Source of the DNA: DASSQJ01 sp963773655
Lineage (GTDB): Bacteria > Actinomycetota > Actinomycetes > Actinomycetales > Dermatophilaceae
Direction: 5' to 3'
DNA length: 64,000 nt
Assembly: GCA_963773655.1 (NCBI GenBank)
Contig: CAVZBX010000005.1
Coordinates: 372,001-436,000, forward strand
Within the stretch, counting starts at the first letter, position 1, and each line of letters starts with the position of its first letter. The position numbers and the translations under genes are program-made. Positions 38,080-46,309 of the stretch are shown here, piece after piece. A model generated the notes under the pieces. The model did not search any database. It was given only the letters and a program-made list of their open reading frames with translations, and was not told where the DNA came from.

Positions 38080-38505
38080 TTGGCCCGGATCGGAGGCCCT
38101 GCCGCCCACCGCGAGGCGTGAGACGGCGTCGACGAGCTCGTCGGGGTCGAAGGGCTTGCCCACGACGCCGTCGAAACCCGCGACGGTGGTCTCGGGCCCC
38201 ACGTGCTCGGCCACGTTGGCGGTGACGAGCAGCACCGGCATCGCGTCGAGCCGGTGGTGGGACCGGATGGCGGCGATCGCCCACCACCCGTCGTACGGCG
38301 ACATCTGCGAGTCGATGACCACCACCGAGGGGAGTCGGCTCTCGACGTCGATGAGGCGCGCCATCGCCTCGTGGCCGTCGCTGGCCTCCTCGACGTCGAA
38401 GCCGGCGAGCTCGAGGTTGATCCGAACGAGGCGGCGGATCTGCTCGGTGTCGTCGCACACGAGGACGAGCGGCGCCGGGTCGGCGGCGCTGGTCCCGGAT
38501 TGCAT
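38077..38505 (-). CDS. Receiver-only response regulator
   Basis: 142 aa with a single CheY-like receiver domain (about 12-130) and no output domain. The acidic pocket is VCDDTE, the phospho-acceptor Asp lies in VVVIDSQMSP, the conserved Thr in LLVTAN and the Lys in VGKPFDPDEL. Such stand-alone receivers act by protein-protein contact. No histidine kinase is nearby, so its partner is unknown. Confidence 0.9.
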   Translation of the reverse strand: MQSGTSAADPAPLVLVCDDTEQIRRLVRINLELAGFDVEEASDGHEAMARLIDVESRLPSVVVIDSQMSPYDGWWAIAAIRSHHRLDAMPVLLVTANVAEHVGPETTVAGFDGVVGKPFDPDELVDAVSRLAVGGRASDPGQ

Positions 38506-38512
38506 GGGGGCC

Positions 38513-38518
38513 AGCGTA
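38513..38518 (-). promoter_or_regulatory. Leaderless -10 box TACGCT for the response regulator gene
   Basis: TACGCT is followed by seven bases and the ATG at 38505 on the minus strand. Confidence 0.5.
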
Positions 38519-38576
38519 GGCTGCTAGCCTCGCTGCGCGCCGTACGACACCGCGAGGCTCGTCCGGCCGGCGACGG

Positions 38577-38648
38577 GCCCCCGTAGCTCAGGGGATAGAG
38601 CACCGCCCTCCGGAGGCGGGAGCGCAGGTTCGAATCCTGCCGGGGGCG
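38577..38648 (+). tRNA. tRNA-Arg (anticodon CCG)
   Basis: A complete 72-nt cloverleaf. The acceptor arms GCCCCCG and CGGGGGC pair fully with discriminator G. The D arm is GCTCAGGGGATAGAGC, the anticodon stem CCGCC/GGCGG with loop CTCCGGA (anticodon CCG, reading CGG), and the T arm GCAGG-TTCGAAT-CCTGC. The variable loop has four bases. The 3' CCA is not encoded. Confidence 0.96.
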
Positions 38649-38652
38649 CCCA

Positions 38653-38675
38653 GCCGCAGGTCTCTGACCTGCGGC
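38653..38675 (+). terminator. Terminator hairpin after tRNA-Arg
   Basis: A perfect 10-bp stem GCCGCAGGTC-TCT-GACCTGCGGC starts four bases after the tRNA and is followed by TTCG. Confidence 0.7.
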
Positions 38676-38697
38676 TTCGCCATGTCCGGCCTTCGGC

Positions 38698-38715
38698 GTG
38701 CAACAAGCGTGCAAC
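38698..38715 (+). repeat. Direct repeat GTGCAAC x2, 11-bp period, next to tRNA-Arg
   Basis: Two GTGCAAC copies start 11 bases apart, about 50 bases after the tRNA. Helical-turn-spaced repeats beside a tRNA 3' end resemble arm-type sites of an integrase. No integrase gene follows within the window, so the element would be a remnant. Confidence 0.4.
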
Positions 38716-38905
38716 AGCGGTCCGCGGCGTGTCGCTCCTTCTCATCAGGGCGTGTCGTGTCGGTCGGGCTCATCCGGTCATCCTGTCTGCGGGCGCCCGG
38801 GCTCAGTCGGCGCCCCGGTGGCCCGCTGGATGGCCGCGCGACGCATCCGTACGACGTCGGGCGAAGGTGACCCCGCCGTCGTACCAGTCGACGGCCTGGC
38901 AAGGG

Positions 38906-39010
38906 TCAGCCCTCCTCGTCGACGAGCCGGGCGACGATCCGGCAGGCCCGCTGCTCGGCCCCGCGGAGGGCTGCGTCGAGGGCCCGGACCCAGTCGTCAC
39001 GAGCGCTCAT
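38906..39010 (-). CDS. Putative 34-aa small protein
   Basis: ATG 39010 is preceded by GGAGGAGGGG, one of the strongest Shine-Dalgarno matches in the window. The product starts MSARDDWVRALDAALRG and could form an amphipathic helix ending VDEEG. No family is recognised. It lies in an otherwise gene-poor stretch between the tRNA terminator and the zinc-ribbon gene. The rest of 38676-39136 shows nothing else supportable. Confidence 0.35.
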   Translation of the reverse strand: MSARDDWVRALDAALRGAEQRACRIVARLVDEEG

Positions 39011-39136
39011 CACCATCCCCTCCTCCAACCCTGATTTCGGCCAACGATCTCAACGGCACAGACCCGTGAACCCCGGTATCCGGCTCTATCGTTGGCATCA
39101 AGAAGATCGGCACCCATCAGAACTCTGAGGTGGCGC

Positions 39137-39565
39137 ATGAGCAGCACGAATCCGAGCCCCGAACGGGCCTCGAAGCGCCCCGCCCCGCGCAACCCCGGAC
39201 AGGTCGTCACATGCGGCTGGTGCGGCACTGAAGTGCCGGTTCCGGCCCGCGGACGGGTCCCCAAATGGTGCTCCAGCAGCTGCCGTCACCGCGCCTGGGA
39301 ACAACGCCGCGCCGCTGACTCCGGCCGCTCCGCCATCGAGATCAAGGACCGAGTCGTCGAGACCACCCGGGCCGTCACCGTCGTCCAGCACCACCGCACC
39401 CAGGTGCCCGTCCCCTATCGGCCACAGTCCGCGATCGAGTACGCGCGGATCCTCATCGAGCTCACCGAACGTCTCGACACCGGCCGCATCTACGACCGCG
39501 ACCTGCCCGTCCTCACCCCCGCAGTCACCGCCCTACACGACGCCATGACCCGTCGGCATCGTTGA
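39137..39565 (+). CDS. Zinc-ribbon hypothetical protein
   Basis: 142 aa starting at ATG 39137 after GAGGTGG. A CGWCG...WCSSSCRHRAW pattern at about residues 26-55 gives a four-cysteine metal site of the kind common in short proteins of actinobacterial mobile elements. The rest is charged, with a predicted helical C-terminus (YARILIELTERLDTG). A regulatory or nucleic-acid-binding role is inferred only from the zinc ribbon. Confidence 0.65.
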   Translation: MSSTNPSPERASKRPAPRNPGQVVTCGWCGTEVPVPARGRVPKWCSSSCRHRAWEQRRAADSGRSAIEIKDRVVETTRAVTVVQHHRTQVPVPYRPQSAIEYARILIELTERLDTGRIYDRDLPVLTPAVTALHDAMTRRHR

Positions 39566-39596
39566 CCAGAAGCGTCTCCACAAGTCAACTTGTCAC

Positions 39597-39823
39597 ATGG
39601 ACGATCCCGTCATCGCCCCGTCCGCGCTCCGGCACGGGCTGAGCGAAGACGAGATCCTCACGCCTACCGCAATCCCCTCCGGGTCTGGGACCTCGGGGAC
39701 GGGTTCACCATGATGATCGGCGCCAACGCCGCGGCGATCATCCTCGAAGTCGGTTTCGTCCAAGCTGAGACCGCAGTCGTGATCGTGCACGCGATGCGCG
39801 CACGCGAGAGGTTCCTCAGGTGA
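39597..39823 (+). pseudogene. Small toxin-like gene with a -1 frameshift
   Basis: Starts at ATG 39597 (MDDPVIAPSALRHGLSEDEIL), but the frame then runs into a stop. The +1 frame continues with HAYRNPLRVWDLGDGFTMMI and ends IVHAMRARERFLR. Restoring one C near 39660 joins the two parts into a 75-aa protein. That product resembles small proteins of the BrnT-like/toxin type that pair with an HTH antitoxin in actinomycetes. The downstream antitoxin-like gene overlaps its end. The break is either a real inactivating deletion or a sequencing error. Confidence 0.65.
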
Positions 39824-40098
39824 TGACCATGCCCCGCAGCGTCGACGACATCCTCAAGCACGCCGACGAGCTCGCCACCCGGTTCGAGAACTACGCGCCC
39901 GATCCGGCAGACGAGCTCGACCCCGCAGCCGTCCAGGCTCTGAGGGCTGCGGCGATCGAACGCTCCGCCGCCGAGCAGCACCTCCTCGATGCCGTCCGCC
40001 AAGCGCGCACCGCCGGCCTGTCGTGGTCGGCCATCGGCACCCTGGTCGGGACCACCGGCGAAGCCGCCCGCCAGCGCTACTCCTCCAAGGTCGCCTGA
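39820..40098 (+). CDS. Antitoxin-like HTH protein
   Basis: 92 aa (GTG 39820; ATG 39823 or 39829 also possible). It begins MPRSVDDILKHADELA after a short leader and ends with a clear helix-turn-helix, GLSWSAIGTLVGTTGEAARQ. It overlaps the end of the frameshifted toxin-like gene, the arrangement of a toxin-antitoxin pair. It appears intact. Autoregulation of the pair is inferred from the HTH. Confidence 0.7.
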   Translation: MMTMPRSVDDILKHADELATRFENYAPDPADELDPAAVQALRAAAIERSAAEQHLLDAVRQARTAGLSWSAIGTLVGTTGEAARQRYSSKVA

Positions 40099-40279
40099 GA
40101 ACTCCTCACCCGACTGGCCCCTAAGCGGCGCTGAGACGCACTTCGCTCTCGTCCCATGCCGCTGAGGGCACGCTGATCACGTCGTGCTCTCGGACCTGTC
40201 GAGCGACATACTGACCCTACGTCCGCAACCGGCGCAAGATGAGGTGAAACAACCGGCACCCAGTAGGCATGAGGTAGGT

Positions 40280-40807
40280 GTGGACGACCAGCAACGGCAC
40301 TTCGCCGCCGTCTTCGACGCCACCTACGCCGACCTCGTCCGTTTCGCCGCCCGCCGCGTCCCCAGACACCAGGCCGAAGACGTCGCCGCCGACGCGTTCA
40401 CGGTCGCCTGGCGCCGCCACACCGACCTGCCCACCGATCCCGATCAGGCCCGCGCCTGGCTGTTCGGGATCACCCGCCGACTCCTCCTGGCCCGCCACTC
40501 CCACGGCCAGCACCTGCCCACCGTCGCCCTGGTCACCGACCCGCCGGTGCCCGGCCACGAGGACACCGTCGTCGCCGCCACCGATCTTGCCGCCGCCTGG
40601 AACCGGCTCAGCCCCGCCCACCAGGACGCCCTGGCCCTGACCGTGTGGGACGGGCTGAGCGGAGCCCAGGCCGCCACCGTTCTGGGCATCACCCCTCTGG
40701 CGTACCGGCTCCGCCTGAGCCGGGCCCGCGCCGCGCTACGCGCCCACCTCCTCCCCCGCGCCACCACCCGCCCCCGCATCAGCCCCCCGGAAGGGAGCCG
40801 GCCATGA
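40280..40807 (+). CDS. ECF-type RNA polymerase sigma factor
   Basis: 175 aa. Region 2 begins FDATYADLVRFAARRV with HQAEDVAADAFTVAWRR as helix 2.3-2.4; region 4 is LSPAHQDALALTVWDGLSGAQAATVLGI followed by YRLRLSRARAAL. The long upstream frame is not used: GTG 40280 has GAGGT five bases before it. Its ATGA overlap with the next gene suggests a sigma/anti-sigma pair. Target promoters are unknown. Confidence 0.88.
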   Translation: MDDQQRHFAAVFDATYADLVRFAARRVPRHQAEDVAADAFTVAWRRHTDLPTDPDQARAWLFGITRRLLLARHSHGQHLPTVALVTDPPVPGHEDTVVAATDLAAAWNRLSPAHQDALALTVWDGLSGAQAATVLGITPLAYRLRLSRARAALRAHLLPRATTRPRISPPEGSRP

Positions 40808-41625
40808 CGTTGACCGACCAGCTCGCCGACCTTGACCCCGCCCGTGGCATCTCCGACGCGGTCACCGACAGCCCGGCTGCCCGGGACCTCCTAGCCCGCC
40901 TCCTCGCCCGCCAGTCCAGCAGAAGCGAGGAGAGCGGCATCGAACCCGCTAGCGTCGACGAGTTCTCGGGTGAGGACCTTGAGCACCTCGCGCCCGCGCA
41001 CCGGCCACACCGGGCCCGCCGCCGGCTCCTTCTCGCCGGCGCGGCCGCAGCCGCGCTCACCGCCGTGCTCACCGTGCAGACGTTGCGCCCACCGGAGGCC
41101 TACGCCACCTGGACCGCGACCCCACGCCCGGCCACCCCCGCCGAGCTGGACAAGTGGGGCACGCAGTGCCTGGTGAACTGGGCCGTCGAGGACCACGACT
41201 TCAGCATCCGCCTCGCCGAGGTCCGCGGCGACTTCACCTACATCGTCCTCGGCGCACCCGACGGCTTCGAGGCCACCTGCCTGACCGGCGCGGACCTGTT
41301 CGGCGTCGGCTTCCTCGCCCCGCTCAAGCAGACCCCAGCCGCCGACGCCCTGGTCACCAACGGGGTGCGCGACTCCTTCAACAACGACGGCCACGCCGAG
41401 GCCGAGGTCACCGGCAAGGCCGGCAGCGACGTCGTCGCTCTCACCTTCGACGGCGACGGCACCCCCGTGCACGCCACCCTGCACGACGGGCACTTCGCCG
41501 CCTGGTGGCCACTGTCCGAACCGCCCACCCTGGACGCCGAACTCAACCCGAACGTCACCATCACGCTGGCCGACGGCACCAGCACCACCCGCCCGATCAA
41601 CGACTTCAACGTCATGCCGCGCTGA
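40804..41625 (+). CDS. Membrane-anchored partner of the ECF sigma factor
   Basis: 273 aa; ATG overlaps the sigma stop, with AAGGGAG upstream. A cytosolic N-terminal region of about 70 residues ends in the Arg-rich stop PHRARRR. A single transmembrane helix follows (about 74-95, LLLAGAAAAALTAVLTVQTL), then an extracytoplasmic domain of about 175 residues with only a few cysteines. The topology fits an anti-sigma factor, but no zinc HxxxCxxC motif is present, so the mechanism would be non-canonical. A dedicated sensor or effector under control of the sigma factor is the alternative. Confidence 0.75.
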   Translation: MTLTDQLADLDPARGISDAVTDSPAARDLLARLLARQSSRSEESGIEPASVDEFSGEDLEHLAPAHRPHRARRRLLLAGAAAAALTAVLTVQTLRPPEAYATWTATPRPATPAELDKWGTQCLVNWAVEDHDFSIRLAEVRGDFTYIVLGAPDGFEATCLTGADLFGVGFLAPLKQTPAADALVTNGVRDSFNNDGHAEAEVTGKAGSDVVALTFDGDGTPVHATLHDGHFAAWWPLSEPPTLDAELNPNVTITLADGTSTTRPINDFNVMPR

Positions 41626-41626
41626 G

Positions 41627-41665
41627 CGGCCCCACGCGGCACGGAGGGGGTGCCGCGTGGGGCCG
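41627..41665 (+). terminator. Strong hairpin after the sigma operon
   Basis: A perfect 16-bp stem (41627-41642 with 41650-41665) and 7-base loop begins two bases after the stop codon. Confidence 0.8.
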
Positions 41666-41977
41666 GGAACGCTCACTGCTACGGCTGCCGCTCGAGGGCC
41701 TATCCGCGCCACCCCACATGAAGACCGGCATCGAGCAACACACCAAGCTCACGGCCAGAATCATCCAGCAGCAGCCAGCAGTCGACCGGTGGGAGCACGG
41801 GGAGACGCTGACAGCGCCGACGAAGGGGCCCGTGCCGACGAGCGCTCTTGCCCCACATCGGTAAGGCGTTCAGGCGGCGGTATGCAGCAGGTCTGGCGAC
41901 GCCGGTCCCTTCCGGAGCGGCCGATGAGCGTGCATGAGTTCGGTCGACTCCGGCGGCTCGGATGGGGATGCCGGTGC
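41666..41977. other. Gene-poor stretch
   Basis: About 310 bases between the sigma-operon terminator and the 3' end of the methyltransferase gene. Open frames here lack similarity, ribosome-binding sites and typical codon bias. No repeat or RNA structure was recognised. Confidence 0.6.
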
Positions 41978-42733
41978 CTACTCCTTGATCGCGACCACCA
42001 TGTAGTCCTCGGCCATCGGGTCGAAGGTGCTTCTCTCGACCGCGAGTCCGACGTCCTGCAGTCCCGGCAGGAGGTCGTCGTACCGATAGGGCCAAGACGA
42101 CAACAGCTCGGAGCAGACTTCGACCGATCCATCGGCCTCCAGCCTGGCGACGGCTATCTCGATGTGGTGCTCTTGCTCCCAGCGCTGCGCGATCTCCCAG
42201 CGATAGGCGACCACAGCATCGCGGCCGTTCCTGCGGACCAGTTGATCCCGGATCTCCAGCCGGGACCCGCCAGCGCGCACGAGCTCCCAGTTGCGTGACG
42301 TGAGAACCAACCGTCCGCCAGTACGCAGTAGCCGCGACATCGACTCCAGTGCGGCTGACCTGCCGCGCGCACCCTCTGCATGGTGCAGCGAGTTGCCGAC
42401 GCAGAACACCATGTCGAAGCTTGCGTCGTCGAAATGATCGGGCAACTCATTCCAGCCGACTCGAACCGTTCGCAACGATGCACCGAGTTCTTCAGCCAAC
42501 TCTCCGGTGCGGCGAACCATCGCGGCGCTGGCGTCGGTCGCCACGACCCGCACGCCCAGGCCGGCGAGGCCGACCGCCAGTTGCCCGGTGCCGCACGAGC
42601 AATCGAGTACCCGGGCGTTGGGCGGAAGGAGCGTGACCACGTCGTCGAACGCGGCAGCGGATGCCGAGGGGCCCACCTTCGCATCGGAGATGAGCCACTC
42701 GTAGACCTCTGCGAGCGCGCCGTAGCCCGCCAC
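41978..42733 (-). CDS. Class I SAM-dependent methyltransferase
   Basis: 251 aa starting at GTG 42733, seven bases after AAGGAGG. Motif I is VLDCSCGTGQLAVGLA, motif II region VVATDASAAMVRR, and motif III-IV FDMVFCVGNSLHH. This last stretch resembles glycine/small-molecule N-methyltransferases, but the substrate is not predictable. GC content is lower than in the flanking core genes. It stands alone. Confidence 0.85.
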   Translation of the reverse strand: MAGYGALAEVYEWLISDAKVGPSASAAAFDDVVTLLPPNARVLDCSCGTGQLAVGLAGLGVRVVATDASAAMVRRTGELAEELGASLRTVRVGWNELPDHFDDASFDMVFCVGNSLHHAEGARGRSAALESMSRLLRTGGRLVLTSRNWELVRAGGSRLEIRDQLVRRNGRDAVVAYRWEIAQRWEQEHHIEIAVARLEADGSVEVCSELLSSWPYRYDDLLPGLQDVGLAVERSTFDPMAEDYMVVAIKE

Positions 42734-43008
42734 AACACCACCTCCTTGAGCTCGGAAGATTCGTTGAAGCTCCCTCCAGTACATCAGCGGGGCAGCTCAG
42801 TCACGATCCGATTCCCGTGGGCAACCCGTCCGGCGAGCCGCGATGCGGGCGGTCGACAGGCGGCGGATAGAGACGCATGTCACCACGAGTTGGGACGCAC
42901 TTCCACCACGATCCGCGGCGGTCTACGCCATGCACCAGTTGGGGCGGACGGCGAGTTGCGCCCTGCCTGATACGGCGGGGGCTCAGGGAGAGGAACGGCT
43001 CGCGGGCG

Positions 43009-43812
43009 CTACCGAGCGACGCCGCCATGCGGGACTGGTGGGAACAGCTGTGGGAAGGCCGAAGCGAGCCACGGCTTCCGGCCGCCGGCGCGCAGCTTGC
43101 CGGTCAGGGCCGCCCGCAGTTGTGACACGACCCCGATGCCCACCAGGAGGAAGGTCTGCGGGTCAGCGGTCATCGTGCAGTCGACACGTCCGTCACTGTC
43201 CAGGCTCAACCGCCCGTTGTCGACCGCGTAGGTCACCGGCTCGACCCCCCGAAGCCGCAGGCGGAACGAGCCGTGGAAGTCCCGCGCGGCCATCGGATCG
43301 AACGCGTACGGGACGACCGCACGAAGCGGAGAGTGCATGTCGGCAACCCGACCACCCCACACCGATCCCGACGTCTCGCTGAACTGACCCCCATGCAGGT
43401 GGTGGTCGAGTGCGAGCAGCCCGACGATCGTGGACACGGTTGCACGCCGAAGGCCGATCGGCTCGTGCCCGGCGTGCGCGCGGGCGGCGGTGACAAACGA
43501 AGCGGTGCCCTCGCCGATCAGGTCGGCGAGCACAGTGGTGTCCCGCTCGGGAACCTCCGCGATCATCCGCTCGTCCAGCTCGGCCGACAGCTCCACCCCA
43601 TCGAACATGGATGGTTCGCCACGGACGGCCCTCCCGGCCTGTGTCACCGACGCGTACATGTGTGCCGCGATCTCGGCGTTGGTCCACCGCATCTTCCTCG
43701 GTCGATGCCCACCCGGAGCTCCCCGAATCGCCTGCACCAGAAGTGGCGCACTCCGCTCGAGCGCTTCACACGCGAGCTGATGATGGTCAACACCCGCCGG
43801 AGTCAGAGTCAC
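43009..43812 (-). CDS. DinB/mycothiol-type protein with SCP2 domain (maleylpyruvate isomerase family)
   Basis: 267 aa from GTG 43812 (GGTGGAGG upstream); longer frames up to 44001 are possible. The N-terminal part shows the mycothiol-binding helical pattern RWTNAEIAAHMYASV and a later LDHHLHGGQF. The C-terminal about 95 residues form an SCP2-like domain ending LVGIGVVSQLRAALTGKL. Family members are mycothiol-dependent isomerases or transferases of unknown substrate, consistent with an actinomycete. Confidence 0.75.
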   Translation of the reverse strand: MTLTPAGVDHHQLACEALERSAPLLVQAIRGAPGGHRPRKMRWTNAEIAAHMYASVTQAGRAVRGEPSMFDGVELSAELDERMIAEVPERDTTVLADLIGEGTASFVTAARAHAGHEPIGLRRATVSTIVGLLALDHHLHGGQFSETSGSVWGGRVADMHSPLRAVVPYAFDPMAARDFHGSFRLRLRGVEPVTYAVDNGRLSLDSDGRVDCTMTADPQTFLLVGIGVVSQLRAALTGKLRAGGRKPWLASAFPQLFPPVPHGGVAR

Positions 43813-44225
43813 CGCAGCCTCCACCAGGAGCGCAGCCAGCCCTACCGACTCACCGTAGGACCGGCCGGAACGGCGAGACATCACTCGACCGGGCGATCTG
43901 CGCCGTACCAACGCCCACGGCCCTTGATCACTACTCGCCAAGCAGCTCGACAAGAGCGCCGCCCAGGCGCCCGTCCCGGCCCCACGCCCACACCAGTCCA
44001 CAAACCCGAGTTGCAGCGAGAGAACAGGCGGCGCTAAGACGCAACTTCGAGGCAGTGGCGTTTGCGCGGACTACGGCCACGCCGGGCTGGCGCAAGGGAA
44101 GGGCTTCAATCGGCGTCGCACCGGGCATGACCAAGGTCACCCCCAGGCTCGATATTCGCGGACGCGCCATTCGATGCGAACCCGCCGCGGTCCTGACCCG
44201 CGGCGAGACACCGCGAAGGTCGACG
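43813..44225. other. Gene-poor stretch
   Basis: About 410 bases between the DinB/SCP2 gene start and the dodecin stop. No frame shows homology, a Shine-Dalgarno or coding bias. The promoter of the DinB/SCP2 gene must be here but no clear -10 was assigned. Confidence 0.55.
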
Positions 44226-44429
44226 TCAGTCGGTCTGGTACTTGAACGAAATGCTCAACTTCGTCCGGAAGACCACATCGTCACCAGACAGGTCGACGTC
44301 TTGCTCGACTACTTCTGCGACACGCAGATCGCGAAGAGTCTCTTTCGCGGTGTTCACTGCCTGCACCGCGGCGTCCTCCCACGAAGAGGCGCTGGTCCCG
44401 ACGATCTCAACGATCTTGTAGACGCTCAT
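44226..44429 (-). CDS. Dodecin family flavin-binding protein
   Basis: 67 aa starting MSVYKIVEIVGTSASSWEDA; ATG 44429 has GGGAG five bases before it. The IVEIVGTS strand, the SSWEDAAVQAVNTA helix, where the Trp packs against the isoalloxazine in known dodecins, and the VFRTKLSISFKY strand match the family. Dodecins form hollow 12-mers that store and protect flavin. The C-terminal strand ends YQTD. Confidence 0.9.
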   Translation of the reverse strand: MSVYKIVEIVGTSASSWEDAAVQAVNTAKETLRDLRVAEVVEQDVDLSGDDVVFRTKLSISFKYQTD

Positions 44430-44517
44430 CATGTCTCCCATGGTTCGGCTGGTCCGAGCCTTGCACCATCGTGGCCCGACGGCCAGACCTAAGTCCCATC
44501 GATCAGGAATACGCCTC

Positions 44518-44757
44518 CGCTTGGCGGCGGAAAGGCTGACTCGCCCCGGCGGTGGGGTCGCCGTCGGCGGACGGCTGCTGCTGCTGCTGGTCGGGCACAT
44601 ACCGCGCTTCCCGGCCACCGGTGAGGCGACACCCGCGGCCGGTCAGCGGCAGGTGTCCCTCGCCGACCTCGACGACGCGCTCGACCCCGAGCACTGGCGG
44701 ATCGAGCACGCGGAGGAGTGCGCCGGCCCGACCAGGCGTCGGGTGTCGACGCCGTGA
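44518..44757 (+). pseudogene. 3' remnant of a SAM methyltransferase
   Basis: The frame reads RPGGGVAVGGRLLLLLVGH, then LADLDDALDPEHWRIEHAEE. This is the usual C-terminal third of short actinobacterial class I methyltransferases (RPGG-RLLVVGH... LDP-WRIE-AE). No start, SAM motif I or N-terminal part precedes it, because the upstream DNA belongs to the dodecin region. It looks like a truncated leftover; a GGV/VGG duplication suggests further damage. The remaining bases of 44430-44921 hold nothing supportable. Confidence 0.4.
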
Positions 44758-44921
44758 TCCGGGCTGTCCGACGGCCCTGAGCAGCGACCTGGTCAGCTGG
44801 ATGTTCGCTCAGCCAAGAGCGCGGACGGCCTTCCCGGCCAGTGGCGGCTGGACGGTCGACTGGCGGCGCAAAGGGCTACGTCCCGGGGAGCACTCGCAGT
44901 CGAGCCGAAGGCTCCTCCAGG

Positions 44922-45296
44922 TCAGGCAGAGCTGGGAGATCGAGAGCTCTGCGCTCGGATGCGAGACATGAGGGCGTGCAAGACCAGCAGCAGGCCGAGC
45001 AGTGCGCCCGCGTACGCGACAACGACACCGAAGACGTAGGCACCGAGCATGCCAAGCGTCAACCAGCCCCCTGAGGTCACGACCAATCGCGCCGTGCTCA
45101 GCGGGAAGGAGCCGATCAATGGCGCCCACAAGACGGCAAGTCCTGCGACGAGAAGCCATCCCGTGCCGCCGCTCTGCGGGTCGAGATAGGCGGTCGTGGC
45201 TGCACTGGCGGTGAGTGCGATGAGCACGACGGCGACCGTCATTGACCGCGACGAGTCCGGCCACCGGTTGCGCTCATCACCACCCCGGCTTCGCAT
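44922..45296 (-). CDS. Small membrane protein, function unknown
   Basis: 124 aa from ATG 45296 (an internal ATG at 45242 is an alternative). Three hydrophobic helices are evident: MTVAVVLIALTASAATTAYL, the GWLLVAGLAVLWAPLIGSF segment and a long C-terminal pair around LGMLGAYVFGVVVAYAGALL. A polar serine-rich tail follows. No family is recognised and no strong Shine-Dalgarno is present. Confidence 0.55.
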   Translation of the reverse strand: MRSRGGDERNRWPDSSRSMTVAVVLIALTASAATTAYLDPQSGGTGWLLVAGLAVLWAPLIGSFPLSTARLVVTSGGWLTLGMLGAYVFGVVVAYAGALLGLLLVLHALMSRIRAQSSRSPSSA

Positions 45297-45422
45297 GACG
45301 CGAAGGATGGCACGAGACACCACGCAACGACGTCGCTTCGCGCCGCACCGACGGTGCTGCTTCACGGTGGACCGGCTCGCGGCGGAAGCACTCACTGGCG
45401 ACGCCCCTGGGCGGCCTGTTGG

Positions 45423-45965
45423 TCAGTTCCCATCGAGGTGTGTGGTCAGGCAGGTGAGCCGCTCCTCGGGCGTCCCCGTGAGTTCCACGATGCGGCCGAT
45501 CTGCCCCACCAGCTCGTCGTCGTCGCACAGGTCGAGCAGTCGTTCATTCATCGTGGTGCGAAGCTGCGGATCCTCATCATCGGGGACCCAGACCCCCTCC
45601 AGACCGGAGAGCGGCAGAACCGCCAAGACGTCCACGTTCCCCAACGCTTCGGCGGTGATTGCCCGCAGCTCGTGGAGGGCCGGCCCGGACACGGTCGCCC
45701 GTCCCAGCGCCTCGAGGGCTTCAAGATAGGCAAGGAAGTCCAACGGACCGCGTTCGGCGATCACCTCGGCACCGCGTGGCAGGACCGTCAGCCGTTCCGC
45801 GGACACGATGAGCTGCTCGTGGAACGAGGCCGCAGACCTGGGGTCGAGCGCGTCAACGAGGTCGAATGGGTCGGACAGGACCTGAAAGCGCCGGTGCGCC
45901 AGCGCGAAGTCGGACACGACAGTGCTCTTGCCGCTGGCGTGGGTCCCGGAAACGACGATCCGCAC
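45423..45965 (-). CDS. P-loop ATPase/kinase-like protein
   Basis: 180 aa. VRIVVSGTHASGKSTVVSDF contains a Walker A at residues about 7-14, and DVLAVLPLSGLEGVW is a likely Walker-B-type strand. The ERGPLDFLAYLEALE segment resembles the lid/substrate region of deoxynucleoside-kinase-like or AAA proteins encoded singly. The GTG 45965 start lacks a good Shine-Dalgarno. Substrate unknown. Confidence 0.75.
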   Translation of the reverse strand: MRIVVSGTHASGKSTVVSDFALAHRRFQVLSDPFDLVDALDPRSAASFHEQLIVSAERLTVLPRGAEVIAERGPLDFLAYLEALEALGRATVSGPALHELRAITAEALGNVDVLAVLPLSGLEGVWVPDDEDPQLRTTMNERLLDLCDDDELVGQIGRIVELTGTPEERLTCLTTHLDGN

Positions 45966-46309
45966 CCGCCGAACGCTACCGCCGAGATATCCGGCTCGAG
46001 CGCGGCCTGGATGCAGGCGTTGGGTGCCGTCCCTCCTGCCCGGCTGGCCGGGGGGGAGTCGTCGCGTTGGCGAGAGGGGACGGTGACAGCGGCGCCCCGG
46101 CACAGGCGATCCAGTGAAGTCAACTGGCGGCGGAGTGGGCGCCAGTTTGATGCGCTCGCCACACCGCATTCGAGAGGCGTAGATCAGGAAGCCGCCGCCC
46201 GAAACGGTCGAGGAAGGATGCGTGTGAGGAGGAGCAGCCCCGCTCGCAACGGGCGGCGCACCCCCCTGACGGACTTGGGGAGACGTTGACACCCCGGCGC
46301 GATCCGATC
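45966..46309. other. Gene-poor stretch
   Basis: About 340 bases between the P-loop gene start and the protease stop. Nothing with coding character, no repeats recognised. Confidence 0.55.
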
